64,000 nucleotides of DNA from Herbaspirillum sp. GW103. GTDB lineage: Bacteria > Pseudomonadota > Gammaproteobacteria > Burkholderiales > Burkholderiaceae_D. Below the pieces are notes generated by a model. The model saw only the letters and a list, made by a program, of their open reading frames with translations. It had not been told where the DNA came from and did not search any database. Positions within the stretch are counted from its first letter, which is position 1; each line of letters begins with the position of its first letter. Of this stretch, positions 36,773 to 43,366 are shown in pieces. The stretch is taken from positions 434,001-498,000 of the forward strand of contig NZ_AJVC01000006.1 in NCBI RefSeq assembly GCF_000261365.1. The letters run 5' to 3'. A program made the position numbers and the translations under genes.

Positions 36773-36842
36773 GCTTCGCAATTGCCAATTGAGCCGTATC
36801 CTAACTGGTCTTGCGGGCCGCTGTACCTCTAAATTGCGGAGC
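36773..36842. repeat. 70-bp palindromic repeat, copy ii
   Basis: It begins GCTTCGCAATT and ends AAATTGCGGAGC (imperfect inverted ends). It lies upstream of the two-gene unit, while copy i lies downstream. A shorter hairpin with related arms (TGCTCCGCAA / TTGCGGAGCA) occurs at 36971. Confidence 0.78.
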
Positions 36843-36879
36843 AAAAATCACTCTAACCTATTGATTTTTATATTTCCCC

Positions 36880-36930
36880 TGCTGATTCGTAGTCAGTAGG
36901 TCGACGGTTCGATTCCGCCCATCAGCACCA
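36880..36930 (+). tRNA. 3' half of a tRNA-Thr(CGT) gene (attachment-site relic)
   Basis: The sequence contains the anticodon stem-loop CTGA-TTCGTAG-TCAG (anticodon CGT), variable bases, a T arm with the loop TTCGATT (one stem mismatch), the acceptor strand CATCAGC and ACCA. The 5' half (acceptor strand, D arm) is absent. 3' tRNA halves are the usual footprint of tyrosine-integrase elements. It is not expected to make a working tRNA. Confidence 0.85.
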
Positions 36931-36937
36931 GTACCAG

Positions 36938-36971
36938 AGCGGCTTGCAGCGATGCAGGCCGCTATTTTTTT
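36938..36971 (+). terminator. Intrinsic terminator following the tRNA-Thr fragment
   Basis: An 11-bp stem (AGCGGCTTGCA / TGCAGGCCGCT, one G-T pair) with a 4-nt loop and seven Ts. It is the natural end of a tRNA transcript and was carried along with the fragment. Confidence 0.85.
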
Positions 36972-37001
36972 GCTCCGCAAAGCACTATTTTTTGCGGAGC
37001 A
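36971..37001. repeat. Short inverted repeat related to the 70-bp elements
   Basis: TGCTCCGCAA and TTGCGGAGCA pair over at least 10 bp around an 11-nt loop. The arms match the outer arms of the 70-bp repeats, so this may be a deleted copy. Confidence 0.6.
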
Positions 37002-37037
37002 GCTGAATTCCGAGAGCATTTCTGAATGCCAGCTCAC

Positions 37038-37071
37038 AAAAAAATAGCCCAATCTAGTCAGGCTATTTTTT
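37038..37071. terminator. Bidirectional terminator-like hairpin
   Basis: AAAAAAATAGCC / GGCTATTTTTT around a ~10-nt loop; it could end the cassette array transcript (minus strand). Confidence 0.75.
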
Positions 37072-37080
37072 AATGAGATG

Positions 37081-37106
37081 GCGGCTTCTGGCCGATTGCA
37101 GACGTT
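37081..37106. repeat. Array hairpin repeat between the tRNA relic and the HEAT-like gene
   Basis: GCGGCTTCTGGCCGATTGCAGACG lies 7 nt beyond the stop of the 37113 gene on the minus strand. It is the last unit of the cassette array. Confidence 0.7.
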
Positions 37107-37112
37107 AGATAT

Positions 37113-37499
37113 CTAGGAGTTCTTATCGCCTTTGTATGGCATGGGCCAATGACTCAGGCCTTCTTCTCCATATTGCCGTAAATGCTCATCCGGGCTTTGT
37201 GTCATCACCACAAGTGCTTCTCTCGATTCTTCTGTTCCAATACGTGCCAACGCATAGGCGCATTTGCGCTGGAACTCGTGTAGATTCCCCCACCGCACCA
37301 GCTCTTGGAACGGGATGACGACTGCCTTACTTATAGCCGGTACAGCATTCGAAGCCCCACTTAACCCGAGCTCAAATACGATGTCTTCGTGCAAGCCGTG
37401 CCCATCCTGTACCAGTAATGCCGTGAGAATTGCCTCTCTCTCAGGACCATTCGGCGTAGATGCCAAAGTATCAAATAACTTCTGAATTTCTTCTTGCAT
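37113..37499 (-). CDS. Small HEAT-repeat-like protein (array cassette 5)
   Basis: A 128-residue helical protein; residues ~70-120 (FQRKCAYALARIGTEESREALVVMTQSPDEHLRQYGEEGL) look like one or two HEAT repeats. Proteins of this size and type occur among toxin-immunity genes, but no toxin is present here, so the role is open. It is transcribed with the other array genes and is followed by the hairpin repeat at 37081. Confidence 0.72.
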   Translation of the reverse strand: MQEEIQKLFDTLASTPNGPEREAILTALLVQDGHGLHEDIVFELGLSGASNAVPAISKAVVIPFQELVRWGNLHEFQRKCAYALARIGTEESREALVVMTQSPDEHLRQYGEEGLSHWPMPYKGDKNS

Positions 37500-37519
37500 G
37501 GTTTTTAGGATGAATGGCT

Positions 37520-37545
37520 ATTCCTGGCCGTTTCCGCCCATATTT
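37520..37545. repeat. Array hairpin repeat, diverged copy
   Basis: TGGCTATTCCTGGCCGTTTCCGCCCAT between the stop of the 37553 gene and the start of the 37113 gene; the GGCCG core is kept. Confidence 0.55.
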
Positions 37546-37552
37546 TCAGAAC

Positions 37553-38008
37553 TCAAAAATCGCAATATTCCAGTTCTATTCCGCGCAGTTCAAGGCAAAT
37601 GGCGTGTTCCGTATCCCATTGTGGAGAAATGTAAAAACATGAACTCAGTGTTTGCATGCCTTCGTCCCGAATGACGACAATATCTCTCACAACAAGATAT
37701 GGCGGCAGTTCATCTTTTTTTAGCTTTTCTGGAACGTCGCAGGAAGCTAGCCATTCCGAATGGGCATCGAACCCCCGGTAGTGTTCATAGACTTTATCCA
37801 ATAATTTATCTGGATTTGCTTGCATAAATGAGACTAATCTTTCAGCTTCATTAACCATCTGCAAATCTGGCTCGCCAATATCCGGGCGAAGTTCGACGGC
37901 AAATAAACCTAATACGCTTGGAATTAAAACTGGGTGGACCCAAAAATCGAAAGCGTACGACCCTCGTGGTGCTTTCGTAAATTCGGATAGTTGAAAAATT
38001 ATTGGCAT
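37553..38008 (-). CDS. Small hypothetical protein (array cassette 4)
   Basis: A 151-residue acidic soluble protein. It starts FQLSEFTKAPRGSYAFDFWVHP and has later beta-rich parts (YLVVRDIVVIRDEGMQTLSSCF, HAICLELRGIELEY). The general look resembles small immunity-type proteins; I cannot assign a domain. Flanked by repeats on both sides. Confidence 0.68.
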   Translation of the reverse strand: MPIIFQLSEFTKAPRGSYAFDFWVHPVLIPSVLGLFAVELRPDIGEPDLQMVNEAERLVSFMQANPDKLLDKVYEHYRGFDAHSEWLASCDVPEKLKKDELPPYLVVRDIVVIRDEGMQTLSSCFYISPQWDTEHAICLELRGIELEYCDF

Positions 38009-38023
38009 GTGCTTTTTCTATTG

Positions 38024-38053
38024 AAGGTCCGCTTCTGGCCGAAAGCGGCCCTT
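38024..38053. repeat. Array hairpin repeat copy
   Basis: GAAGGTCCGCTTCTGGCCGAAAGCGGCCCTTT; the arms GGTCCGCTT / AAGCGGCC pair around the TGGCCG core. It sits between the stop of cassette 3 and the start of cassette 4. Confidence 0.75.
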
Positions 38054-38072
38054 TGGTCCAAGCAATTCTCCT

Positions 38073-38564
38073 TCAAGATGCGGTCGTATCGAGAGCCCAG
38101 TCGACGATTTGCTCGGGACTGGGATCGTAGTCGCTCATCGGCTTTCCGCCACCCCATGTGTCGCTATCGTGGTCATAGTCGGGGGCGTAAAAAATGAGGT
38201 TTGATGCGTGTAGCCGTGACACGTTACAGTCAAATATAGCCATGTACGCCTCGTGTAAGCCACCTCGATCTAGTTTCATCGCGCGCCGGACAATTTCAAT
38301 AAGTTCTGCTCGGGTGATATCGGGCACCGGCTTTATGTGCTGCTTGCGTAGTATTCTGCGTACGAAGTTAGCGTGATCTTCACTTCCATGGATGCCTTGG
38401 AAAGAAATCATCGCGAGTTCTGTTCCAGCAAGCCTGTTGAACTCGGCGCGCAGCGCTTCATTGGGAGTGCCATCAAGGGCATCAGCCAGCTCAGCGAGCC
38501 GGGAGACGAGTTCCTCATCGAGCGATGGGGGGGTAAGCTCTCGCCGCAGTTCCATATACAACAC
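38073..38564 (-). CDS. Small hypothetical protein (array cassette 3)
   Basis: A 163-residue acidic helical protein (start MLYMELRREL, an internal ATG at codon 4 is possible). It ends SDYDPSPEQIVDWALDT, a tail pattern seen in small immunity-like proteins. No clear family. Flanked by array repeats. Confidence 0.68.
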   Translation of the reverse strand: MLYMELRRELTPPSLDEELVSRLAELADALDGTPNEALRAEFNRLAGTELAMISFQGIHGSEDHANFVRRILRKQHIKPVPDITRAELIEIVRRAMKLDRGGLHEAYMAIFDCNVSRLHASNLIFYAPDYDHDSDTWGGGKPMSDYDPSPEQIVDWALDTTAS

Positions 38565-38585
38565 GCTCCGAAAGATTAGTTTCTT

Positions 38586-38614
38586 GAAGGTCCACTTCTG
38601 GCCGATTGCAGACG
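38586..38614. repeat. Array hairpin repeat copy
   Basis: GAAGGTCCACTTCTGGCCGATTGCAGACGGC lies between the stop of the kinase-like gene and the start of cassette 3. Confidence 0.75.
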
Positions 38615-38631
38615 GCGTTCTGTGGCCCGTG

Positions 38632-39197
38632 TCAATTCACGCATTTCTGAAAGAGGGGCCTCTGTTCCATTGCAAACCGAGTAATGTCGCAAACCAGCTC
38701 CGTCAGGGGGGCATTGCTCAGAAAACGAGTGCATTGAAGGGACATGAATGCTGGAAACCGTTGCCGGATTTTCTCTTCTTCTCGCCGTGAGTTTCTATTC
38801 AGGTAATGTCGCCTCATTTGGCGACTGACAATGATATCAACGCATTCCTCCAGCTCGAAGGAGGGTAGCAGCAAGACAGACAAGGGGTCATTTTCGATTT
38901 GGTGAAGCAGCGCCAGGTAACCTTCGTCAACGTCAACTGGATATGTCATGAAGCCAGAGGATAAGGCAAGAACTACGGACGCATTGACTGTGGAGAGAAT
39001 TGATTCGTAAAGAGCCAAGTTTCGCCGCGCATACGCGCGATAGCCCTTCGTTTCGATAAATGCAGAAATATCGCCAACAGAGGAGATAAAACATTTATCG
39101 AGATCCACGAATTCCCAACCTAGCTGCTTACCCAGCAACTCTCCAGCACTCGTTTTCCGGCACCGCCAGGGCCTAGAAGATGAAGGACATTTGTCAT
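38632..39197 (-). pseudogene. Shikimate-kinase-like P-loop gene, frameshifted (array cassette 2)
   Basis: The 168-codon frame from 39138 starts mid-domain: LLGKQLGWEFVDLDKCF and AFIETKGYRAYARRNLALYESIL match shikimate kinase after its P-loop. In another frame just upstream, from an ATG at 39197, the sequence reads MTNVLHLLGPGGAGK, the missing P-loop. Adding one A to the run in GGAAAACG (about 39151-39156) joins them as GPGGAGKTSAGELLGKQLGWEF. The gene is therefore broken by a 1-nt deletion, or the base was missed in sequencing. Confidence 0.8.
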
Positions 39198-39240
39198 TTA
39201 TTTTTTCTCATGCTCACGCGTCCGGAAAATATATTCGATG

Positions 39241-39264
39241 TCTGTTCTTGGCCGATTGCGGACC
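39241..39264. repeat. Array hairpin repeat copy
   Basis: TCTGTTCTTGGCCGATTGCGGACC between the stop of cassette 1 and the start of the kinase-like gene. Confidence 0.7.
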
Positions 39265-39265
39265 T

Positions 39266-39715
39266 CTACGATCCTGTAACCCATTGATCCGTATCGCGAT
39301 ATTTATTCAGTCCCACAACGCCAAATCTATCCTGATCCTCGGAGACATTGACGCCGACCAAAGCAAGCGCGGAATTAATTGCATCAGCGCCGACAATCGG
39401 ACCTGAAACCACTTCGCCGCCGTTGATCACCGCATACGCTTGCGCCCCGACACCTCCAAAGTATTCGGCTTCCAAGTATAGGACCGGACCTGGAAGAGCG
39501 ATTTTTTTGCAAAGAGCAACCAACGAGTGTGGCATCGCTTTTTCACCACCCTCCGTCAGAGGAAGGAAAGGAATGCCGGTGGCCGCTCGCAGAGCGCTTG
39601 TAATCGGAATCATAACCAGCCCCTGATTTAACTCCACCAGACCCGGAAAGACGGCCGAGTCCCCCTTTTCTAAAGAACATCGCGGCAGGACGAATGCCTG
39701 AAGGGTATATGCCAT
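39266..39715 (-). CDS. Small hypothetical protein (array cassette 1)
   Basis: A 149-residue soluble protein (MAYTLQAFVLPRCSLEKG, later ALCKKIALPGPVLYLEAEYFGGVGAQAYAVINGGEVVSGP). No domain is recognised; the pattern of short strands with Gly-rich turns suggests an alpha/beta fold. It is the first, upstream-most gene of the regular array and is followed by a repeat. Confidence 0.68.
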   Translation of the reverse strand: MAYTLQAFVLPRCSLEKGDSAVFPGLVELNQGLVMIPITSALRAATGIPFLPLTEGGEKAMPHSLVALCKKIALPGPVLYLEAEYFGGVGAQAYAVINGGEVVSGPIVGADAINSALALVGVNVSEDQDRFGVVGLNKYRDTDQWVTGS

Positions 39716-39780
39716 ATTTTTTGTTTCCCAAGTTCGCGTCTGGCCGAATTAGAGCATCCCCTCGGATGACGTATGCATAG

Positions 39781-39806
39781 TCCTCTTCTGGCCGATAGCA
39801 GTCCTA
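39781..39806. repeat. Array hairpin repeat copy upstream of cassette 1
   Basis: TCCTCTTCTGGCCGATAGCAGTCC, with a further diverged copy at about 39734-39752; both lie upstream of the first cassette gene. Confidence 0.6.
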
Positions 39807-39900
39807 AACGCGGTGTGATTGGATTTATTTTACTCGCCTGGCAGTCCTCATCCCCGAAGACGGTTCTAGTCGACTGTCGAGTTTCAGGAAAAACGCAAGC

Positions 39901-39925
39901 GAAAGCCCGCCTCTTGCGGGCTTTC
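39901..39925. terminator. Bidirectional intrinsic terminator
   Basis: Perfect 10-bp stem GAAAGCCCGC / GCGGGCTTTC with a 5-nt loop. It isolates the cassette array from the genes to its right. Confidence 0.8.
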
Positions 39926-40203
39926 TCCATTTCCGGCCTCCGTTTTTTGCATCTTGCATTGCTGCAAACAAATTTCTAGCCAGCAAAAAGTAACTCGACT
40001 CGATCCCTTCGAGTCAGACGACCTTGCTCCAGACGCTTGGCCTTCGGTACCAGCACCAGTATTACGGCACATTTCATTTATATCTGTAGGGCCACTACTG
40101 GCTGGCTGCGGGCTTCTTAGATGGATAGGCTATCGGCGCTGAGTAGTTTTATGGTCTTCCAGCTGTCCAGCTCGACTGAACTAGAAACGTTCACGTCGCC
40201 GAA

Positions 40204-40599
40204 CTAAGTGTCCACCATCACTGAAATACGCAATGGCTGCGTATCATGCTGCTTCGACCAAGAGTTCAGAGCTACATAAGCCGTTGTTGCACCGGTCTTG
40301 AATGACTTGTCATTTCTGTATTTGTATTCAATCGCCCGCTCGAGAAATAGGCCCTCCCACACCTCGCGGCTTAGTTCATGAACGAATTTCGTCTTTACGC
40401 TGAACAGATCGGACAGCGAGCGCAATAGTGGATCGCGGAGCAACGTAGGACGGGATTGAACTGCAAATTCGCATAACACGACAAGGGAATGTGGATCGCG
40501 CTGTAGAACTGAGAGTAGACAGCTGGGGGCAAAGGGAGGGCGACATTGGTAGACCGCCCTTTTCTTTTGGCGATCAGTCAGATGTTGGCCAACCACCAA
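40204..40599 (-). CDS. Possible small hypothetical protein
   Basis: A 131-codon frame overlapping the end of the HAD gene. The C-terminal 80 residues (LLRDPLLRSLSDLFSVKTKF, VWEGLFLERAIEYKYR, TTAYVALNSWSKQ) look protein-like, whereas the first ~35 do not, so the true start is probably internal or the gene is decayed. No family assigned. Confidence 0.35.
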   Translation of the reverse strand: MVVGQHLTDRQKKRAVYQCRPPFAPSCLLSVLQRDPHSLVVLCEFAVQSRPTLLRDPLLRSLSDLFSVKTKFVHELSREVWEGLFLERAIEYKYRNDKSFKTGATTAYVALNSWSKQHDTQPLRISVMVDT

Positions 40600-41174
40600 G
40601 TGGAGAAAGCGTCGAGATCTTTGTGCTGAGAGTGCACGATCCTTAATTCGTCGCCTGTATTGGGGCTGCCGTTGGGCTCACGTACTACCAACGCAGCATG
40701 AATGTCGGCCGGTAGGCCGCGCATATAGGGGAGATAGTCGTCGACGAATGCGACGGGAGACAATTTTGCCAGCGTCCTTGCTTTCGGGCTGATAGAGCCT
40801 GCGGCGCCATGAGTTGCATATACCCGATCGACAGGAAAGCCGCAATCCTGAATGTTCTTCGTGCGAGCTGCTAAAAATTGATCTTCAATCGCGCTAACGC
40901 AGACCAGGTCATAGCCTGCCGCGCGCAAACGGTGACAAGCCTCAACCGCACCGTCACAGGGCGGTATGGAGCTCCAGAATTCTTCGTTGAAATACGACCG
41001 GAAATGCGCCAATCGCGGGCCGAAGAGTCTTTCAACATCCCAGCGGTCGATCGGCCAATAAGCATGAGGATCTCGCAGGCAAGGTAAAGATCCGAACGCC
41101 CGTGACCAAGCGTCGCGGTATGCCGCGTGGTAGTCCAGCAATACACCATCTGCATCCAGAGCAATGAGAGCCAT
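40578..41174 (-). CDS. HAD-superfamily hydrolase
   Basis: A 198-residue phosphatase-like protein with motif I LDADGVLLD (Asp7, Asp9), motif II VCVSAIEDQF, a Lys in SPKARTLAKL and motif IV VAFVDDYLPYM. A helical cap domain lies at about 20-75. It fits small soluble HAD phosphatases acting on sugar or nucleotide phosphates; the substrate is unknown. It is a single cargo gene next to the TnsE-like gene on the same strand. Confidence 0.82.
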   Translation of the reverse strand: MALIALDADGVLLDYHAAYRDAWSRAFGSLPCLRDPHAYWPIDRWDVERLFGPRLAHFRSYFNEEFWSSIPPCDGAVEACHRLRAAGYDLVCVSAIEDQFLAARTKNIQDCGFPVDRVYATHGAAGSISPKARTLAKLSPVAFVDDYLPYMRGLPADIHAALVVREPNGSPNTGDELRIVHSQHKDLDAFSTWWLANI

Positions 41175-41350
41175 GGTCTAAGCGCGAGTTACACCGACAT
41201 CCTCAATCGTGGTCGTCGAGTTCTATCGTATGCCAATTTCTGGCAAATGCAATCCTCATCTGGGAGATTTCAGCGTCCTTCGTCGTAAGGAGCACATCCA
41301 GAGCTTGTGGCCGCTTACGACCCTAGCTACCCTCTGGATTCGGCCGGAAG

Positions 41351-43276
41351 TCATTCTTCGGGCGCCGCATCTTTGTATGGCTGCAGGAAATTGAGGATGT
41401 ACTCTGTGTCTAAAGCTTTGGGGTCAGCATCCTTTTGGTATTGATGCCGATAAAAGCTAGCTGTAACTCCGTGCTCGCCTAGGACTTTATTCAGCTTCGC
41501 CTCCATATTTCGTCCTTTATGGGTCGCAACTATTTCCATTGAGGCAGCAATATATACCTCAGGCGATGAAGAGACATCACTCAATACGATGGAGCGGTAA
41601 CTTGCCTCGGTTTTTCGGCACTCTATCTCTATCCAGTAGTGAAGTTGACCATCCACGAGAATGCGCAGAACCAGGGCCGTCCGGTAGGTTCGTCGGCGTC
41701 GGCCGTCGTCATCTAGGCCCTGATCGATGTAGCGCCAGCAGCGTGCGGGCGGTCGACTTTGTTCTGCGGATCCTTCGGGGAAGAAGAATTGCCACACGTC
41801 TAGCTCACCGCGGCGGCCAGCGCGCTTTCCAGCTGCTCCAGACTCGACGGAGACGTTCGCTATTTTCTTTTCGGTCTGGAGTGCTAAAAAAGCCGTCATA
41901 ACTTGCCCAAAACGTTTCTCCGCTTCCCTGATAACGACCTCTGCGGCACCTTGATCAACGGCATCTCCTTTATTTCTCTGCTCTCCCATAGACACTCTGT
42001 CCACAGACCGTGATTCTTTTGGAGGTGCCTTGGGATCGTAAGATTTGCTGCTCTTCTTAGGCATCTTTTCAAGTTTAGGGCCATTGCCGAGAAACGACAT
42101 TTCGGCAGAGATAACGTCGGTCGGTGTTGTCGCCGCGTCGGCGTCATGATTGTTGTCAACTTCGATCGGTTTCTGTTCCTTCGGCTTCATCGCAGGGACT
42201 TGCGAAAAGGGTCTTGGTGCGTCAGTTGCGATCGGCGATTGGCTACGCTCATTGTTGTTGGTTCGTCCATGAAGAATGGTGGGGATCCAACTGGGCCAAG
42301 AGTGTTTAACAATTTCGGTTACAAGGAATTTGGAGCGGACAACCCTTTGCTTGTTTTCATCATAGAAGGTCCAATCACGTAGCTTGAAGCCACGCACTTG
42401 CACTCGAACATCCTCGGATTCTTTGAATGGAAGGCGCGCACTGGCGTACCAGTTGGGCTTGGTGTCGTGATGGCGCCGCTGAGCGAGAGCGAGGGAGTAA
42501 ATTTCATTGGCGCGAGTCCGAGCATATTCGTCATGATAGTAAAGCGCCGCCCAACAGGCATATGGGTCTCTCACCTTGGTCTGCAGAACGATGCCCCATT
42601 TTCCATCAGCGGTAATTTCCGTTTTCTGACCCGATTCCAGATCTTCTTCATCCGATAAAATGGTGTACATCCTGTCTGGCCAACTGCCATGGCTAAAAGC
42701 ATTGGCAAAGACCGTCTGCATGCCATAGAACGCCTTGAACATCGTCATTCGCGGAATGATGAAAGATGTATTTTCTCGCTCGATCACTAAGCATTTGGAG
42801 TGCTTCATCTGAAAGGGCACTACCGAGTACTCGAACTTGTTCAGGAGCCTGTATGGTCCCCGGGTCCAATTTACTGGTGGCGAAATCGATTGTCCTAGCG
42901 AGAATTCTTCTACACCTACTTCGCCACCAGGTATCGAAAAGGTCGCCGAGGCTGACGGCAGATCGCCAATGTGTTCTTGGTCATGAAAGACAGCTCCGAT
43001 ATGCAAGGCCGGAAGCAGACCCGCGAGGACGACTGGATGTCGCTGCATTACTTCCGGCTCAGGGTCACCCTTTGAGCGCTGCCCCAAGACGGTTAGTAGC
43101 GCATCATCTTTGAGCCGCGATAGCTCCGTTGCCTTTGAAATCGGGAGCTTTTGCAGTATTACTTTGACCGATGCGGAGTCGGTACCCAAATGAGGGAGCG
43201 TGAACTCGTCAATCCATTTAACAAACCAAAAGCGACCGTCTACGGGAAATTCCAGGATTTTCGCGGGGAGTGGCAT
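41351..43276 (-). CDS. TnsE-like transposition protein
   Basis: A 641-residue protein whose start lies 85 bp inside the right transposon end and which reads inward. Its layout follows Tn7 TnsE as I remember it: an N-terminal beta domain with a SFIIPRMTMFKAFYGMQTVF segment (TnsE has an IPQLELARSLF equivalent), then KFLVTEIVKHSWP (TnsE: DYLVEEIVG), a charged ~120-residue linker, and a C-terminal domain with ILVDGQLHYWIEIECRKTEA (TnsE: VQRNGSEFVLLEVDASDG). It is longer than TnsE (538 residues) and is separated from the other tns genes by all the cargo. Confidence 0.6.
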   Translation of the reverse strand: MPLPAKILEFPVDGRFWFVKWIDEFTLPHLGTDSASVKVILQKLPISKATELSRLKDDALLTVLGQRSKGDPEPEVMQRHPVVLAGLLPALHIGAVFHDQEHIGDLPSASATFSIPGGEVGVEEFSLGQSISPPVNWTRGPYRLLNKFEYSVVPFQMKHSKCLVIERENTSFIIPRMTMFKAFYGMQTVFANAFSHGSWPDRMYTILSDEEDLESGQKTEITADGKWGIVLQTKVRDPYACWAALYYHDEYARTRANEIYSLALAQRRHHDTKPNWYASARLPFKESEDVRVQVRGFKLRDWTFYDENKQRVVRSKFLVTEIVKHSWPSWIPTILHGRTNNNERSQSPIATDAPRPFSQVPAMKPKEQKPIEVDNNHDADAATTPTDVISAEMSFLGNGPKLEKMPKKSSKSYDPKAPPKESRSVDRVSMGEQRNKGDAVDQGAAEVVIREAEKRFGQVMTAFLALQTEKKIANVSVESGAAGKRAGRRGELDVWQFFFPEGSAEQSRPPARCWRYIDQGLDDDGRRRRTYRTALVLRILVDGQLHYWIEIECRKTEASYRSIVLSDVSSSPEVYIAASMEIVATHKGRNMEAKLNKVLGEHGVTASFYRHQYQKDADPKALDTEYILNFLQPYKDAAPEE

Positions 43277-43361
43277 GCAGTTCTGTGTGGAAATAGATGC
43301 CGTAGAGCATATCTCAGTCGCGCTTATTTGTGTTCAGTCGCCCTAATGCGTGGAAATGACA
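43276..43361. promoter_or_regulatory. Right transposon end with TnsB-type repeats
   Basis: Reading inward from the tip, GGGCGACTG (43334-43342) and GCGCGACTGAG (about 43314-43324) match the left-end repeats. Only two clear copies are seen, against four on the left. The promoter of the TnsE-like gene should lie here. Confidence 0.75.
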
Positions 43362-43366
43362 GCCGC
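43362..43366. repeat. Target site duplication, right copy (GCCGC)
   Basis: Identical to 19569-19573; directly follows the ACA of the right end. Confidence 0.93.

Larger units (their letters stand above)
39716..40203. other. Gene-free 488-nt stretch with decayed repeats and a terminator
   Basis: Contains two array-repeat copies (about 39734-39752 and 39781-39806), a strong hairpin at 39901 and a weak repeat-like block near 40088 (ACTGGCTGGCTGCGGG). A short inverted repeat (GACTCG/CGAGTC) lies near 39995-40012. The open frames here have no gene-like features. It looks like a remnant of further cassettes. Confidence 0.5.
19574..43361. mobile_element. Tn7-like transposon inserted in comM (23,788 bp)
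   Basis: The element begins TGTCATTTC and ends GAAATGACA, a perfect 9-bp terminal inverted repeat of the 5'-TGT...ACA-3' type. It is bounded by 5-bp GCCGC duplications. Subterminal copies of a G(C/A)CGACTG-type motif mark TnsB sites at both ends. The left end codes for TnsA, TnsB, TnsC, TniQ and a zinc-finger protein; the right end codes for a TnsE-like protein. comM is also the target of the Tn6022/AbaR islands of Acinetobacter, whose tniC-A-B-D-E order is the same as here (from memory). Cargo covers 25.9-41.2 kb. Confidence 0.95.

Noticed and set aside
36858-37052. 64-codon minus-strand frame over the tRNA-Thr fragment
   Set aside because: It contains the typical translated tRNA end (GRNRTVDLLTTNQ), so it is a spurious frame across a tRNA relic.
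37081-39806. The cassette array as a true integron (attC sites)
   Set aside because: No RYYYAAC/GTTRRRY core pairs at the gene boundaries and no tyrosine integron integrase in the window.
37081-39806. The regular repeats as a CRISPR array
   Set aside because: Repeats are diverged and separated by 400-600 bp genes, not by 30-40 bp spacers; no cas genes are present.
39884-40072. 62-codon frame upstream of the array
   Set aside because: It runs through the strong terminator at 39901 and has no ribosome site or family resemblance.
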